64,000 bases of DNA from Actinosynnema sp040640215 (GTDB taxonomy: Bacteria > Actinomycetota > Actinomycetes > Mycobacteriales > Pseudonocardiaceae). Location: the NCBI RefSeq assembly GCF_040640215.1, contig NZ_JBFABG010000007.1:124001-188000 (forward strand). The letters are read 5' to 3'. Both the position numbers and the translations under genes were made by a program. The notes under the pieces were generated by a model. It did no database searches. It worked only from the letters and a program-made list of their open reading frames with translations, and was not told the origin of the DNA. Positions 43,013-51,934 of the stretch are shown in pieces; within the stretch, counting starts at the first letter, position 1; every line of letters starts with the position of its first letter.

Positions 43013-43053
43013 CCGGCGCGGGCGTACGGCCACGCCGGTCACCGTCGCCCGCA

Positions 43054-43110
43054 GGGGTCGGGGGCGGGGGGCGGGTGTCGGGGGGCGGGCGTCGCGGGGG
43101 TGGTTCGGGG
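43054..43110 (+). other. G-rich tract with quadruplex potential
   Basis: At least seven runs of three or more G in 57 bases on the plus strand, separated by one to seven bases. Such a tract can form G-quadruplex DNA or RNA downstream of the permease stop. Confidence 0.5.
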
Positions 43111-43126
43111 TGCGGTGGACGCAGGC

Positions 43127-43543
43127 GGCCGGAGTCGGGGAAGTCCGGCTCCGGCCGACCACGGAGGCTGCCGGCCGCCCGCAGACGGTGAGCTCAGGTG
43201 CCTCGTCAACCGATCCGGCCAACTCCACAAGTCGACCAACGTCCCATCACCGACGATTTGGGGCCGGCGGTCGGAGGTCAGGTGCCGGGGCTGAGGCTGG
43301 AGGCCGGGGAAGTCCGTTTCGGCCGACCGCGCAGACCGCAGGCTTTGAGCGCAGATGCTCGCTCGACCGGGCCAGGCCAGCCCCCATGTCGATCAACGTC
43401 CCGCCATCGGCGATTTGAGGCCGGCGGTCGGGGGAGGTCGTTAGGGGTCGGCCGGGGTCGGGGAAGTCCGGCTCCGGCCGACCACGGAGGCCGCCGACCT
43501 CCCGCAGACGGTGAGCTCAGGTGCTCGCTCGACCGGGCCAGGC
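43127..43543. repeat. Three degenerate direct repeats, about 100-150 bp each
   Basis: Units start at 43127, 43302 and 43450 with GGCCGG...GGGGAAGTCCG. Units 1 and 2 share the later blocks AACGTCCC, CGATTTG and GGCCGGCGGTCGG; unit 3 matches unit 1 in its first half (GACGGTGAGCTCAGGTG) and unit 2 at its end (GCTCGACCGGGCCAGGCC). Unit 1 begins with a 12-bp hairpin, GGCCGGAGTCGG/CCGGCTCCGGCC, with one wobble pair. No protein coding is evident. Confidence 0.75.
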
Positions 43544-43576
43544 CACCGCGCGGGATCTTCCGCCCGCGCGGTGGCC
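43541..43576. terminator. Bidirectional terminator between sugar importer and DHB operon
   Basis: GGCCACCGCGCGGG and CCCGCGCGGTGGCC form a perfect 14-bp stem with an 8-base loop ATCTTCCG. Confidence 0.8.
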
Positions 43577-43630
43577 CGGCCCGCTCCGGACATCGCCCGC
43601 TCCTGCTACCGCCGGATCAGGACCAGCGGG

Positions 43631-43852
43631 TCAGGACCGGCGGGTCAGCAGTTCCGTCCACGCCTCCACGGTCGGCGTCTCGGCCAGGTCCACGAACGCG
43701 ACCGACGCGCCGTCCGCTCGCCACGACTCGACCAGCGACATCACCCGCACCGAGTCCAGGCCGTGGTCCAGCAGGTTGTCGTCGTCGGCGATCTCGACGG
43801 CCGGGATGTCCAGCACCGCGGCGATCTGGTCGCGCACGTCGTCCTTGGTCAT
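43631..43852 (-). CDS. Stand-alone aryl carrier protein
   Basis: The 73-residue carrier protein has the phosphopantetheine site DHGLDSVR (Ser 34). In EntB and DhbB this domain is fused to the isochorismatase; here it is a separate gene coupled by ATGA overlap. It would carry the DHB thioester made by the EntE-like ligase to the first condensation domain. Last gene of the DHB operon, followed by a strong terminator. Confidence 0.9.
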   Translation of the reverse strand: MTKDDVRDQIAAVLDIPAVEIADDDNLLDHGLDSVRVMSLVESWRADGASVAFVDLAETPTVEAWTELLTRRS

Positions 43853-44492
43853 GACGCTCCGTTCAGTTCGGTGATCAGCCGCGTCGTCGTGGTGGTGACG
43901 GCGCAGCGGCCGGCGGCGTAGCGCACCGCCATGTGGTGGTCTTCGGAGGAGAAGTCCGCCACGGCGTCCGCCACGAAGAACGCCTGGATGTCCTGCATGA
44001 ACGCATCCGCCGCCGTCATCAGGCAGCCGATGTGGGCGTAGATCCCCGTCACCACGAGCTGGTCCCGGCCGGTGGTGTCGAGCAGCGAGCGCAGGTCCGT
44101 GCGGTGGAAGGCGTTGTAGCGCCACTTCGTCATCCGCACGTCCGACCCGCCCGGCGCGAGGGCGTCGTGGATCTCCGCGTCGACCGGGTCCGGGCCGATG
44201 CCCGTGCCCCACATGTCCAGTTGCAGGCCCCGCTGCGCCGAGCTCTGGCCACCGGGCTGCGCGGAGTACACCACCGGCACGCCCAGCGCCCGGCACGTGT
44301 CGCGCAGCGCCCGGATGTTCGCCACCAGCTCCACCACCGGCGACGCGTCCGGGCTGAACGCGCGCAGGAAGTAGTTCTGCATGTCGTGGATCAGCAGCAC
44401 CGCGCGCGCCGGGTCGCTGGTCCACTTGACCCGGTTGACGGGGAGGTCCGCCTCGGTGGGCATCGGGTAGGGCTCGATGGTCGGCAGACCCA

Positions 44493-44493
<1 letters not shown>
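43849..44493 (-). CDS. entB: Isochorismatase (siderophore pathway)
   Basis: The 214-residue protein has catalytic Asp 37 (LLIHDMQNYF), Lys 123 (MTKWRYNAF) and Cys 157 or the matching region YAHIGCLMTA, as in EntB/DhbB/PhzD. It hydrolyses isochorismate to 2,3-dihydro-2,3-dihydroxybenzoate. It lacks the fused carrier domain, which is the next gene. ATG at 44493, one-base overlap with the entE stop. Confidence 0.92.
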
Positions 44494-46096
<1,603 letters not shown>

Positions 46097-46100
<4 letters not shown>

Positions 46101-47194
46101 GCCGACTCCTTCAGTCCCAGCGCGCCCAGGAAGGTCCGGAACTTCGCACTGGTCTCGGCCAGCTCGGCCTCCGGCGTGGACCCCGGCACCACGCCCGCGC
46201 CCGCGTACAGCCGGAGCCGGCGGTCGGCGACCTCGCCGCACCGCAGGGCCACGACCCACTCGCCGTCGCCGCGATCGTCGGTCCACCCGACCACCCCGGT
46301 GTAGAACCCGCGGTCGAACGGCTCCAGCTCGCCGATCAGGGTGCGCGCGGTGTCCGCCGGCACCCCGCACACGGCGGGCGTCGGGTGCAGCGCGGAGGCC
46401 AGGTCCAGCGCGGAGGTCGACTCGTCCCGCAGCACGCCGGCCACCCTGGTCGACAGGTGCCACATGGTCCGGGTGGGCAGCAGTTCCGGCGTCGGCGGCA
46501 CGACCAGCTCGCGGCAGAACGGGGCCAGCGCGTCGCCCACCGCGCCCACCACGAACGCGTGCTCGCGCAGGTCCTTGGGCGAGGACAGCAACTCCGTGGC
46601 GTTGCGGCCGTCCTGCTCGGGGTCGCCGCTGCGGGGCCGGGACCCGGCCAGCGGGTTGGACACCACGGCCAGGCCGGTGCGCCGGATCAGCAGCTCCGGG
46701 CTGGTGCCGATCAGGGTGCTGCCGCCCAGGTCGGTGGCGAACGTGTAGCCGCGCGGGTCGCGGGCGGCCAGCGCGGCGAGCACCTGGGTCACGTCGATGC
46801 GCTCGGTGGAGGTCAGGTCGAGCGCGCGGGCCAGCACGACCTTGCTCAGCCCGCCGTCGGCCATCAGGTCCAGGGCGCGCCGCACGCCCGAGGTGTAGGC
46901 GTCGGCGTCGGTGCGCTGGTCCAGCCACCGGCCGCCGGGGGTGGGGCGCTCCGGGAAGGACACGGTGTGCAGCGGCGCGCCCCGGCGCACCGCGCCCGGC
47001 ACGGTCAGGCGGGACGGCACGTCCGGGCGGAACGGCACCGCGCCCACCACCACCTCGCCCGGCTCCAGCGGGGTCGCGCGCGCGGCACCCGCCTCCTCCG
47101 CGACCAGGACCCCGGTCGGCGAGGCGAAGAAGAAGCCGCCCTCCCGGTAGGTGTCGAGACCAGGCAGGGCACTGGATGTTTCGGCGGCTAGCAC
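46097..47194 (-). CDS. entC: Isochorismate synthase
   Basis: The 365-residue chorismate-binding enzyme converts chorismate to isochorismate. Family blocks visible: LSKVVLARAL, IGTSPELLIR, NPLAGSRPR, MWHLSTRVAG, ALHPTPAVCG and YAGAGVVPGSTPEAE. The GTG at 47194 has GGAG eight bases upstream and lies 26 bp after the entA stop. Confidence 0.93.
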
Positions 47195-47220
47195 CGGCTG
47201 CTCCGTTCGCTGTTCATGGC

Positions 47221-47955
47221 TCAGGCGCGCAGTGTCGCGCCGCCGTCCACGTAGAGGTTCTGCATGGTGATGTGCCGGGCCTGGCCGGAAACCAGGAACA
47301 GCACGGCGTCGGCGACGTCCGCCGGGTCGGCGATGCGGCCCAGCGGGATGCCGACCCGGAACGACGCGGGATCGCCCGCGATCACCCGGGACGGGCCGTT
47401 GTCGTCGGTCCACAGCGAGCGCTGCATGGCGGTGTCGGTCGAGCCGGGCGAGACGACGTTGCAGCGGATGCCGTGCTCGGCCAGTTCCAGGCCCAGGCAG
47501 CGGGTCAGCATGGTGGTGGCCGCTTTGGACGCGGCGTAGGCCGCCATGCCGGTGCGGGGCACGCCCGACGCGTTCGAGCCGACCGTGACGATCACGCCCT
47601 CGCGCCGGGGGACCATCCGCCGCGCCACCGCGCGGGAGACGTGGAAGACGCCGTCGGTGTTGACCGCGAAGGTCCGCCGCCAGTCCTCGTCGGTGGTGTC
47701 CAGGACCCGGCCGGGGTGCAGCACCCCGGCGACGTTGACCAGGATGCCGATGGGACCGAGCGTCCGCTCGACCTGGTCCACGAGGGCGTTCACACCGTCC
47801 ACATCGGACACGTCGACCTGGTGCGCCGCGCCCTTCAGGTCGGCGTCCGCGACCAGCGCCCCCTCGGCCGCCAGCGCCGCCGCCACCGCCGCGCCGATGC
47901 CCTGCCCCGCGCCGGTCACGAGGGCGACTGCGCCCGCGATCCCCCTGTCGACCAT
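47221..47955 (-). CDS. entA: 2,3-dihydro-2,3-dihydroxybenzoate dehydrogenase
   Basis: The 244-residue short-chain dehydrogenase has the NAD motif TGAGQGIG (14-21), NVAG (74-77), and catalytic Tyr 140 and Lys 144. It oxidises the EntB product to DHB. First gene of the operon; its ATG at 47955 lies 57 bp from the iron box. Confidence 0.92.
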   Translation of the reverse strand: MVDRGIAGAVALVTGAGQGIGAAVAAALAAEGALVADADLKGAAHQVDVSDVDGVNALVDQVERTLGPIGILVNVAGVLHPGRVLDTTDEDWRRTFAVNTDGVFHVSRAVARRMVPRREGVIVTVGSNASGVPRTGMAAYAASKAATTMLTRCLGLELAEHGIRCNVVSPGSTDTAMQRSLWTDDNGPSRVIAGDPASFRVGIPLGRIADPADVADAVLFLVSGQARHITMQNLYVDGGATLRA

Positions 47956-48011
47956 GTGCGATGACTCCCGGTGAGGTGGTGCTTGCGGTCGGAATCACTG
48001 TAGCCTGCTGA

Positions 48012-48029
48012 TTAGGCTAGGCTAACCAA
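48012..48029 (-). promoter_or_regulatory. Iron box upstream of entA
   Basis: TTAGGCTAGGCTAACCAA matches the actinobacterial IdeR/DmdR consensus TTAGGTTAGGCTAACCTAA closely. It lies between the entA start and the end of the permease gene, so the DHB operon should be repressed by iron. Confidence 0.85.
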
Positions 48030-48065
48030 CGTTTGAGGTACACCACAGTGCTCCGCTCGGGCGAT

Positions 48066-49106
48066 TCAGCCCCGGCCGGAGCGCCACTCGCGCAGCAGCA
48101 GCCAACCGAGGTACGCGCCACCCACCGCGCCGGTCACCACGCCCACCGGGAGCTCGCCCGGCGAGGTGATCTGCTGCGCGACGATGTCGCTGACCAGCAG
48201 CAGCACGCCGCCGAGCAGACCGGCGGGCAGCAGCCCCGGACCGGCCGACCCGGTGAGCCGGCGCGACACCTGCGGCGCGACCAGCGACACGAACGCCACC
48301 GGCCCCGCGCACGCCGTCGCCACGGCCGTGAGACCGACCGCCGTCACGATCAGCGCCAGCCGGGACCGCTCGACCCGGACGCCCAGCGCCGTCGCGCCCT
48401 CGTCGCCGATGTCCAGCACCGACAGCGTCCGGCTCAGCGCCAGCACGGCCGGCAGCAGCACCAGCAGCGCGACCGCCATCAGCGCCGCCTCGGGCCAGCG
48501 CCGCTCGTACAGGCTGCCCACGATCCACACCGTGGCGGCGCGCGCGTCGTCCAGGTCGGCCCGCGTCACCAGGTAGTTGTTGAACGCGATCAGCATCGCG
48601 CTGACCCCGATGCCGACCAGCACCAGGCGGTACCCGTGCGCGCCGCCCTTGAGCGCCAACAGGTACACGACCGCCGCCGACACCAGGCCGCCGACGAACG
48701 CGCCGACGGCGGTCTGCGTGGTCCCGCCGCCGACCAGCAGCAGGACCACCACCGCGCCGGTGGCCGCACCGTGCCCGAACCCGACGATGTCCGGGCTGCC
48801 CAGCGGGTTGCGGGTCAGGCTCTGGAACACCGCGCCCGCCACGCCCATGGCGATGCCCACCAGGACGGCGGTCAGCGCGCGCGGCAGCCGGCGGCGTTCG
48901 ACGAACAGTTCGGCCATCCGCGTGCTCTCGCCGAACACGGCGCGCACCGCGTCGTCCAGCGGCACGTGGTAGTCGCCGAGCACCAGGGCCGCCACCAGCG
49001 CCCCGGCGGTGATCACCAGGAGCAGGCCGGAGACCCAGAGCGAACGGGCGTGCAGCCGGAACGAGACCCGCCCGCCCACCAGCCGCACGGAGTTGAGCGC
49101 GGTCAT
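48066..49106 (-). CDS. fepG: Ferric-siderophore ABC permease (FepG-like)
   Basis: The 346-residue protein has the FecCD/BtuC permease pattern with about nine or ten membrane helices and the conserved GIAMGVAGAVFQSLTRNPL and GPVAFVSLVAPQVSR blocks. It would form the channel with the FepD-like partner. ATGA overlap with that gene; last in its operon. Confidence 0.88.
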   Translation of the reverse strand: MTALNSVRLVGGRVSFRLHARSLWVSGLLLVITAGALVAALVLGDYHVPLDDAVRAVFGESTRMAELFVERRRLPRALTAVLVGIAMGVAGAVFQSLTRNPLGSPDIVGFGHGAATGAVVVLLLVGGGTTQTAVGAFVGGLVSAAVVYLLALKGGAHGYRLVLVGIGVSAMLIAFNNYLVTRADLDDARAATVWIVGSLYERRWPEAALMAVALLVLLPAVLALSRTLSVLDIGDEGATALGVRVERSRLALIVTAVGLTAVATACAGPVAFVSLVAPQVSRRLTGSAGPGLLPAGLLGGVLLLVSDIVAQQITSPGELPVGVVTGAVGGAYLGWLLLREWRSGRG

Positions 49107-50092
49107 AGCTGGGCGACCTTCCTCCCGCGCACCAGGGCGATGAACACCGGCGCGCCCAGGAACGCCGTCACCAGGCCGGCTTCCAGCTCGCTCGGCGGCA
49201 GCACCACGCGCCCGACCACGTCCGCGCCCAGCAGCAGGCACGGCGCGAGCACCGCCGAGAACGGCAGCACCCAGCGCTGGTCGGCCCCGACCAGGGACCG
49301 CGCGATGTGCGGGACGGTCAACCCGATGAACGAGAACGGGCCGGCGGCGGCCGTCGCGGCACCGCACAGCAGCGTGATCGAGGCGGCGGCGGACAGCCGC
49401 ACCGTGCCCAGGCTCGCACCCAGCGCGCGCCCGGTCTCGTCGCCCAGCGCGATCACGTTCAACGGCCGCGCGAGCAGCAGGCCCACCACCAGGCCCAGCA
49501 CCAGCATCGGTCCCACCCGCACCAGCACGTCCAGGTCGCGCCCGGCGAGCCCGCCGACGATCCAGAACCGGAACTGGTCCAACGCCTTGTCGTCCACCAG
49601 TTGCACGGCGAACGTGTACGCCACGAGCACCGCGCTGATCGCCGTGCCCGCCAGCGCCAGCCGCACCGGCCCGCCGGCCCGGCCGGAACTGCCCAGCCCG
49701 TAGACCACCAGCGCCGCCGCTGCGGCACCGCCGAAGGCGAACCACACGTACTCCAGCGGGCTGGTCAAGCCGAGGAAGCTGATCGCGGACACCACCGCCG
49801 CCGCCGCGCCGCTGTTGACGCCGAGCAAACCGGGGTCCGCCAACGGGTTGCGGGTCAGCGCCTGCATCAGCGCGCCCGCCAGGCCCAGCGCGGCACCCAC
49901 CAGGATGCCCAGGACGGTGCGCGGAACGCGTTGCTGCGCCACGACGAGCGCGTCGTAGGAGCCGTCCGACGACCACAGCGCCTCGAACACCGTCGACAGC
50001 GGCACCGACCGCGCGCCGACCGCGATGCTGAGCACCGCGAACCCCATCAGCGCGACCAGGCACAGCAGCAGTCCGACGGACCGGCTCAGCAC
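49103..50092 (-). CDS. fepD: Ferric-siderophore ABC permease (FepD-like)
   Basis: The 329-residue FecCD-family permease has GAALGLAGALMQALTRNPL and GPFSFIGLTVPHIAR. GTG at 50092, overlapping the end of the upstream binding-protein gene by 7 bp. No ATPase gene is found beside it. Confidence 0.88.
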   Translation of the reverse strand: MLSRSVGLLLCLVALMGFAVLSIAVGARSVPLSTVFEALWSSDGSYDALVVAQQRVPRTVLGILVGAALGLAGALMQALTRNPLADPGLLGVNSGAAAAVVSAISFLGLTSPLEYVWFAFGGAAAAALVVYGLGSSGRAGGPVRLALAGTAISAVLVAYTFAVQLVDDKALDQFRFWIVGGLAGRDLDVLVRVGPMLVLGLVVGLLLARPLNVIALGDETGRALGASLGTVRLSAAASITLLCGAATAAAGPFSFIGLTVPHIARSLVGADQRWVLPFSAVLAPCLLLGADVVGRVVLPPSELEAGLVTAFLGAPVFIALVRGRKVAQL

Positions 50093-50850
50093 GGGTCACC
50101 GTCGAGCACGTCGGCGAACCCGGTCAGCAGGTCGGCATACACGGCGTGGTCGAACGCGTGCCAGCGATCGGTCCACAGGTGCGCGCCCGGCACATCGTTC
50201 CCTTCGTCGAACACGAAAAGCAGGTCGACCCCGGCCGGCACGCGGTCCGCCGGCCACCGCCCGGGGGGCGCGAGCCGCACCCCGAGTTCCCGCAGGGTGA
50301 CCAGCCAGGGGTAGAGCTCCGGATCGACCACGGCCAACGACCCGTGGCGGACGAACGCGAACGCCACCGCGCGGTCGGGCCGCCACAGCGCCGCCTCCCG
50401 GACCCGCCACTTGGCGGCCCGGTACCGGGCGCGGGCGGTGTCCGGCACCGGCGGGCAGCCCAGCGCCGCCGCCAGCGAGCCGACTTCGGCGAACAGCGCG
50501 TCGAGCGACTGGCCGGGGGCCTTGAGCGTGAGCCCGACCGCCGGGACGGGCGGGTCCGCCACCATCAGCAACCCGTCGCCGTGCGTCCGGTCGACCACCA
50601 GGTCGGCCCGGCGCAGCAGCGCGGGGTCCGGCGACGGGTCGTCCACCGTGTCCAGCCGTGCCACGCCGGACGGGTCGAAGCCCACGGCCGACAGGCAGTC
50701 GTCGGCCGGGTCCTCGCCCATCGCGGCGGCCACCGGGCGCACCCCGGCCGCCCAGAGGGTCGAGGTGGCCAGCAGGTCGACCACCGCCACCCGTTCCGGC
50801 CGGCGGGGCAGGGTCACCGTGACCCCGCGCCCGTCCGTGTACCGCCACAC
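50086..50850 (-). CDS. Periplasmic-binding-like protein without signal peptide
   Basis: The 254-residue protein matches FecB/BtuF-type binding proteins in outline (PERVAVVDLLATSTLWAAGVRPVAA, then LDALFAEVGSLAAALG), but starts right at the first strand: the GTG at 50850, with GGGGAG upstream, encodes MWRYTDGRG with no signal or lipobox. So the protein seems cytoplasmic, which is odd for a ligand-binding partner. It sits between the lipoprotein and permease genes, tightly coupled to the permease. It could be an intracellular siderophore-binding or release factor, or a gene that lost its export signal. Confidence 0.75.
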   Translation of the reverse strand: MWRYTDGRGVTVTLPRRPERVAVVDLLATSTLWAAGVRPVAAAMGEDPADDCLSAVGFDPSGVARLDTVDDPSPDPALLRRADLVVDRTHGDGLLMVADPPVPAVGLTLKAPGQSLDALFAEVGSLAAALGCPPVPDTARARYRAAKWRVREAALWRPDRAVAFAFVRHGSLAVVDPELYPWLVTLRELGVRLAPPGRWPADRVPAGVDLLFVFDEGNDVPGAHLWTDRWHAFDHAVYADLLTGFADVLDGDPC

Positions 50851-50869
50851 GCGCTTCTCCCCGGGGTGG

Positions 50870-51838
50870 CTACTGGCCGAGCGCCTTGCGGATGTCGTCC
50901 AGCACGATGCCCGCCGCGACGGGGCCGCCGCGCGAGGTCCACGGCACGCCGTCCACGGTCACGACGTGCTTGGCCTGCACGGCCTTGAGCTGCGTCCAGG
51001 TCGGGTTCGCCTCGGCCTGCTTGAGCGCGCCCGCGCCGTCGGCGTTGAGCGTGCCCAGGAACAGCCAGTCGCCGTCGAGCACGTCCAGCTTCTCCAGGCT
51101 GACCGGGTCGGACGGGCCGGTGCCGTCGGTCTGCTGCGCCTGCGGGCGCTTGATGCCCAGGTCGCTCACGACGGTGCTGGCGAAGTGCTGCTTCTGGAGG
51201 TAGGTCGGACCCTGCGGGTTCCAGCGGACCAGGCTCACCTCGGCGGAGGCGTTCGCGCCGAGCGCGCCCTTGGTGTCGGCGACCTTTTTGTCGTAGTCCT
51301 TGAGCACCTCGTCGGCCTTGGCCGAGAGGTTCAGCGCGTTCGCCACGCCCTTCAGGCTGGCCTTCCAGTCGTCCTGGACCAGGCTGGTGACGACGGTGGG
51401 CGCGATGGCGTTGAGGTCCGCGATCTGCGCCGGGTCCGGCTCGATGAAGTGGCCGTAGAGGATGATGTCCGGCTTCGGGTCGAGCGCCGCGATCGCGTCC
51501 AGGTTCGGTTCCACGATCTCGCCGACCAGCTTGACGTCCGGCACCTTGCCCGCGAGGTAGCCCGCGACGCTGTCGCCCTGCCGGGACTTGCTCGCACCGA
51601 TCGGCGTGACGCCGAGGGCGACGACCGCGTCCAGGTCGGTCTCGGCGAGCGCGACCACGTTCTTCGGCTTGGCGGGCACGGTGAGCTGCGCGCCGGTCGC
51701 GTCCGTGATGGTGCGCGGGCCTTCCTCGGCGGCGGCCGAGGTCGACGAACCGGTGTCCGTGCCGCCGCCTCCCCCGCACGCGGTGAGGGACAGCGCGGCG
51801 ACCGCCACGGCGGCGAACAGCTTTCTACTGCGGGACAT
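50870..51838 (-). CDS. fepB: Ferric-siderophore-binding lipoprotein (FepB-like)
   Basis: The 322-residue precursor has lipobox SLTAC (Cys 21) and a Gly/Ser/Thr-rich linker, then a FecB-type binding domain. It would capture the iron-loaded siderophore outside the membrane and pass it to the permeases. First gene of the uptake operon with an iron box 56 bp upstream. The second binding-protein gene starts 19 bp after its stop. Confidence 0.9.
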   Translation of the reverse strand: MSRSRKLFAAVAVAALSLTACGGGGGTDTGSSTSAAAEEGPRTITDATGAQLTVPAKPKNVVALAETDLDAVVALGVTPIGASKSRQGDSVAGYLAGKVPDVKLVGEIVEPNLDAIAALDPKPDIILYGHFIEPDPAQIADLNAIAPTVVTSLVQDDWKASLKGVANALNLSAKADEVLKDYDKKVADTKGALGANASAEVSLVRWNPQGPTYLQKQHFASTVVSDLGIKRPQAQQTDGTGPSDPVSLEKLDVLDGDWLFLGTLNADGAGALKQAEANPTWTQLKAVQAKHVVTVDGVPWTSRGGPVAAGIVLDDIRKALGQ

Positions 51839-51893
51839 CGTTCTCCCAAAGGGGAAGCGGGGATCGGGGGAGCAGGGGCACCTTACCCCAACA

Positions 51894-51912
51894 TAAGGGC
51901 AGCCTAACCTTA
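51894..51912 (-). promoter_or_regulatory. Iron box upstream of the FepB-like gene
   Basis: Reading the plus strand: TAAGGGCAGCCTAACCTTA; on the minus strand TAAGGTTAGGCTGCCCTTA. It fits the IdeR/DmdR consensus in the left 12 positions and less well on the right. It lies in the 96-bp gap between the NRPS stop and the lipoprotein start. Confidence 0.75.
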
Positions 51913-51934
51913 TGCGGGCGGTAACGGTTCGGCA

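Larger units (their letters stand above)
43013..43630. other. Convergent non-coding region with G-rich tract, repeats and terminator
   Basis: No gene is seen. From left to right it holds a G-rich tract (43054-43110), three related repeat units (43127-43543) and a strong hairpin (43541-43576), between the ends of the sugar importer operon and the DHB operon. Confidence 0.7.

Noticed and set aside
43013..43630. CRISPR array in the repeat region
   Set aside because: The units are about 100-150 bp, degenerate and only three; there are no short identical repeats with unique spacers and no cas genes.
43198..43854. Plus-strand ORFs across the repeat region
   Set aside because: Pro/Arg-rich translations without a ribosome site that run through the terminator and antisense to the carrier protein gene.
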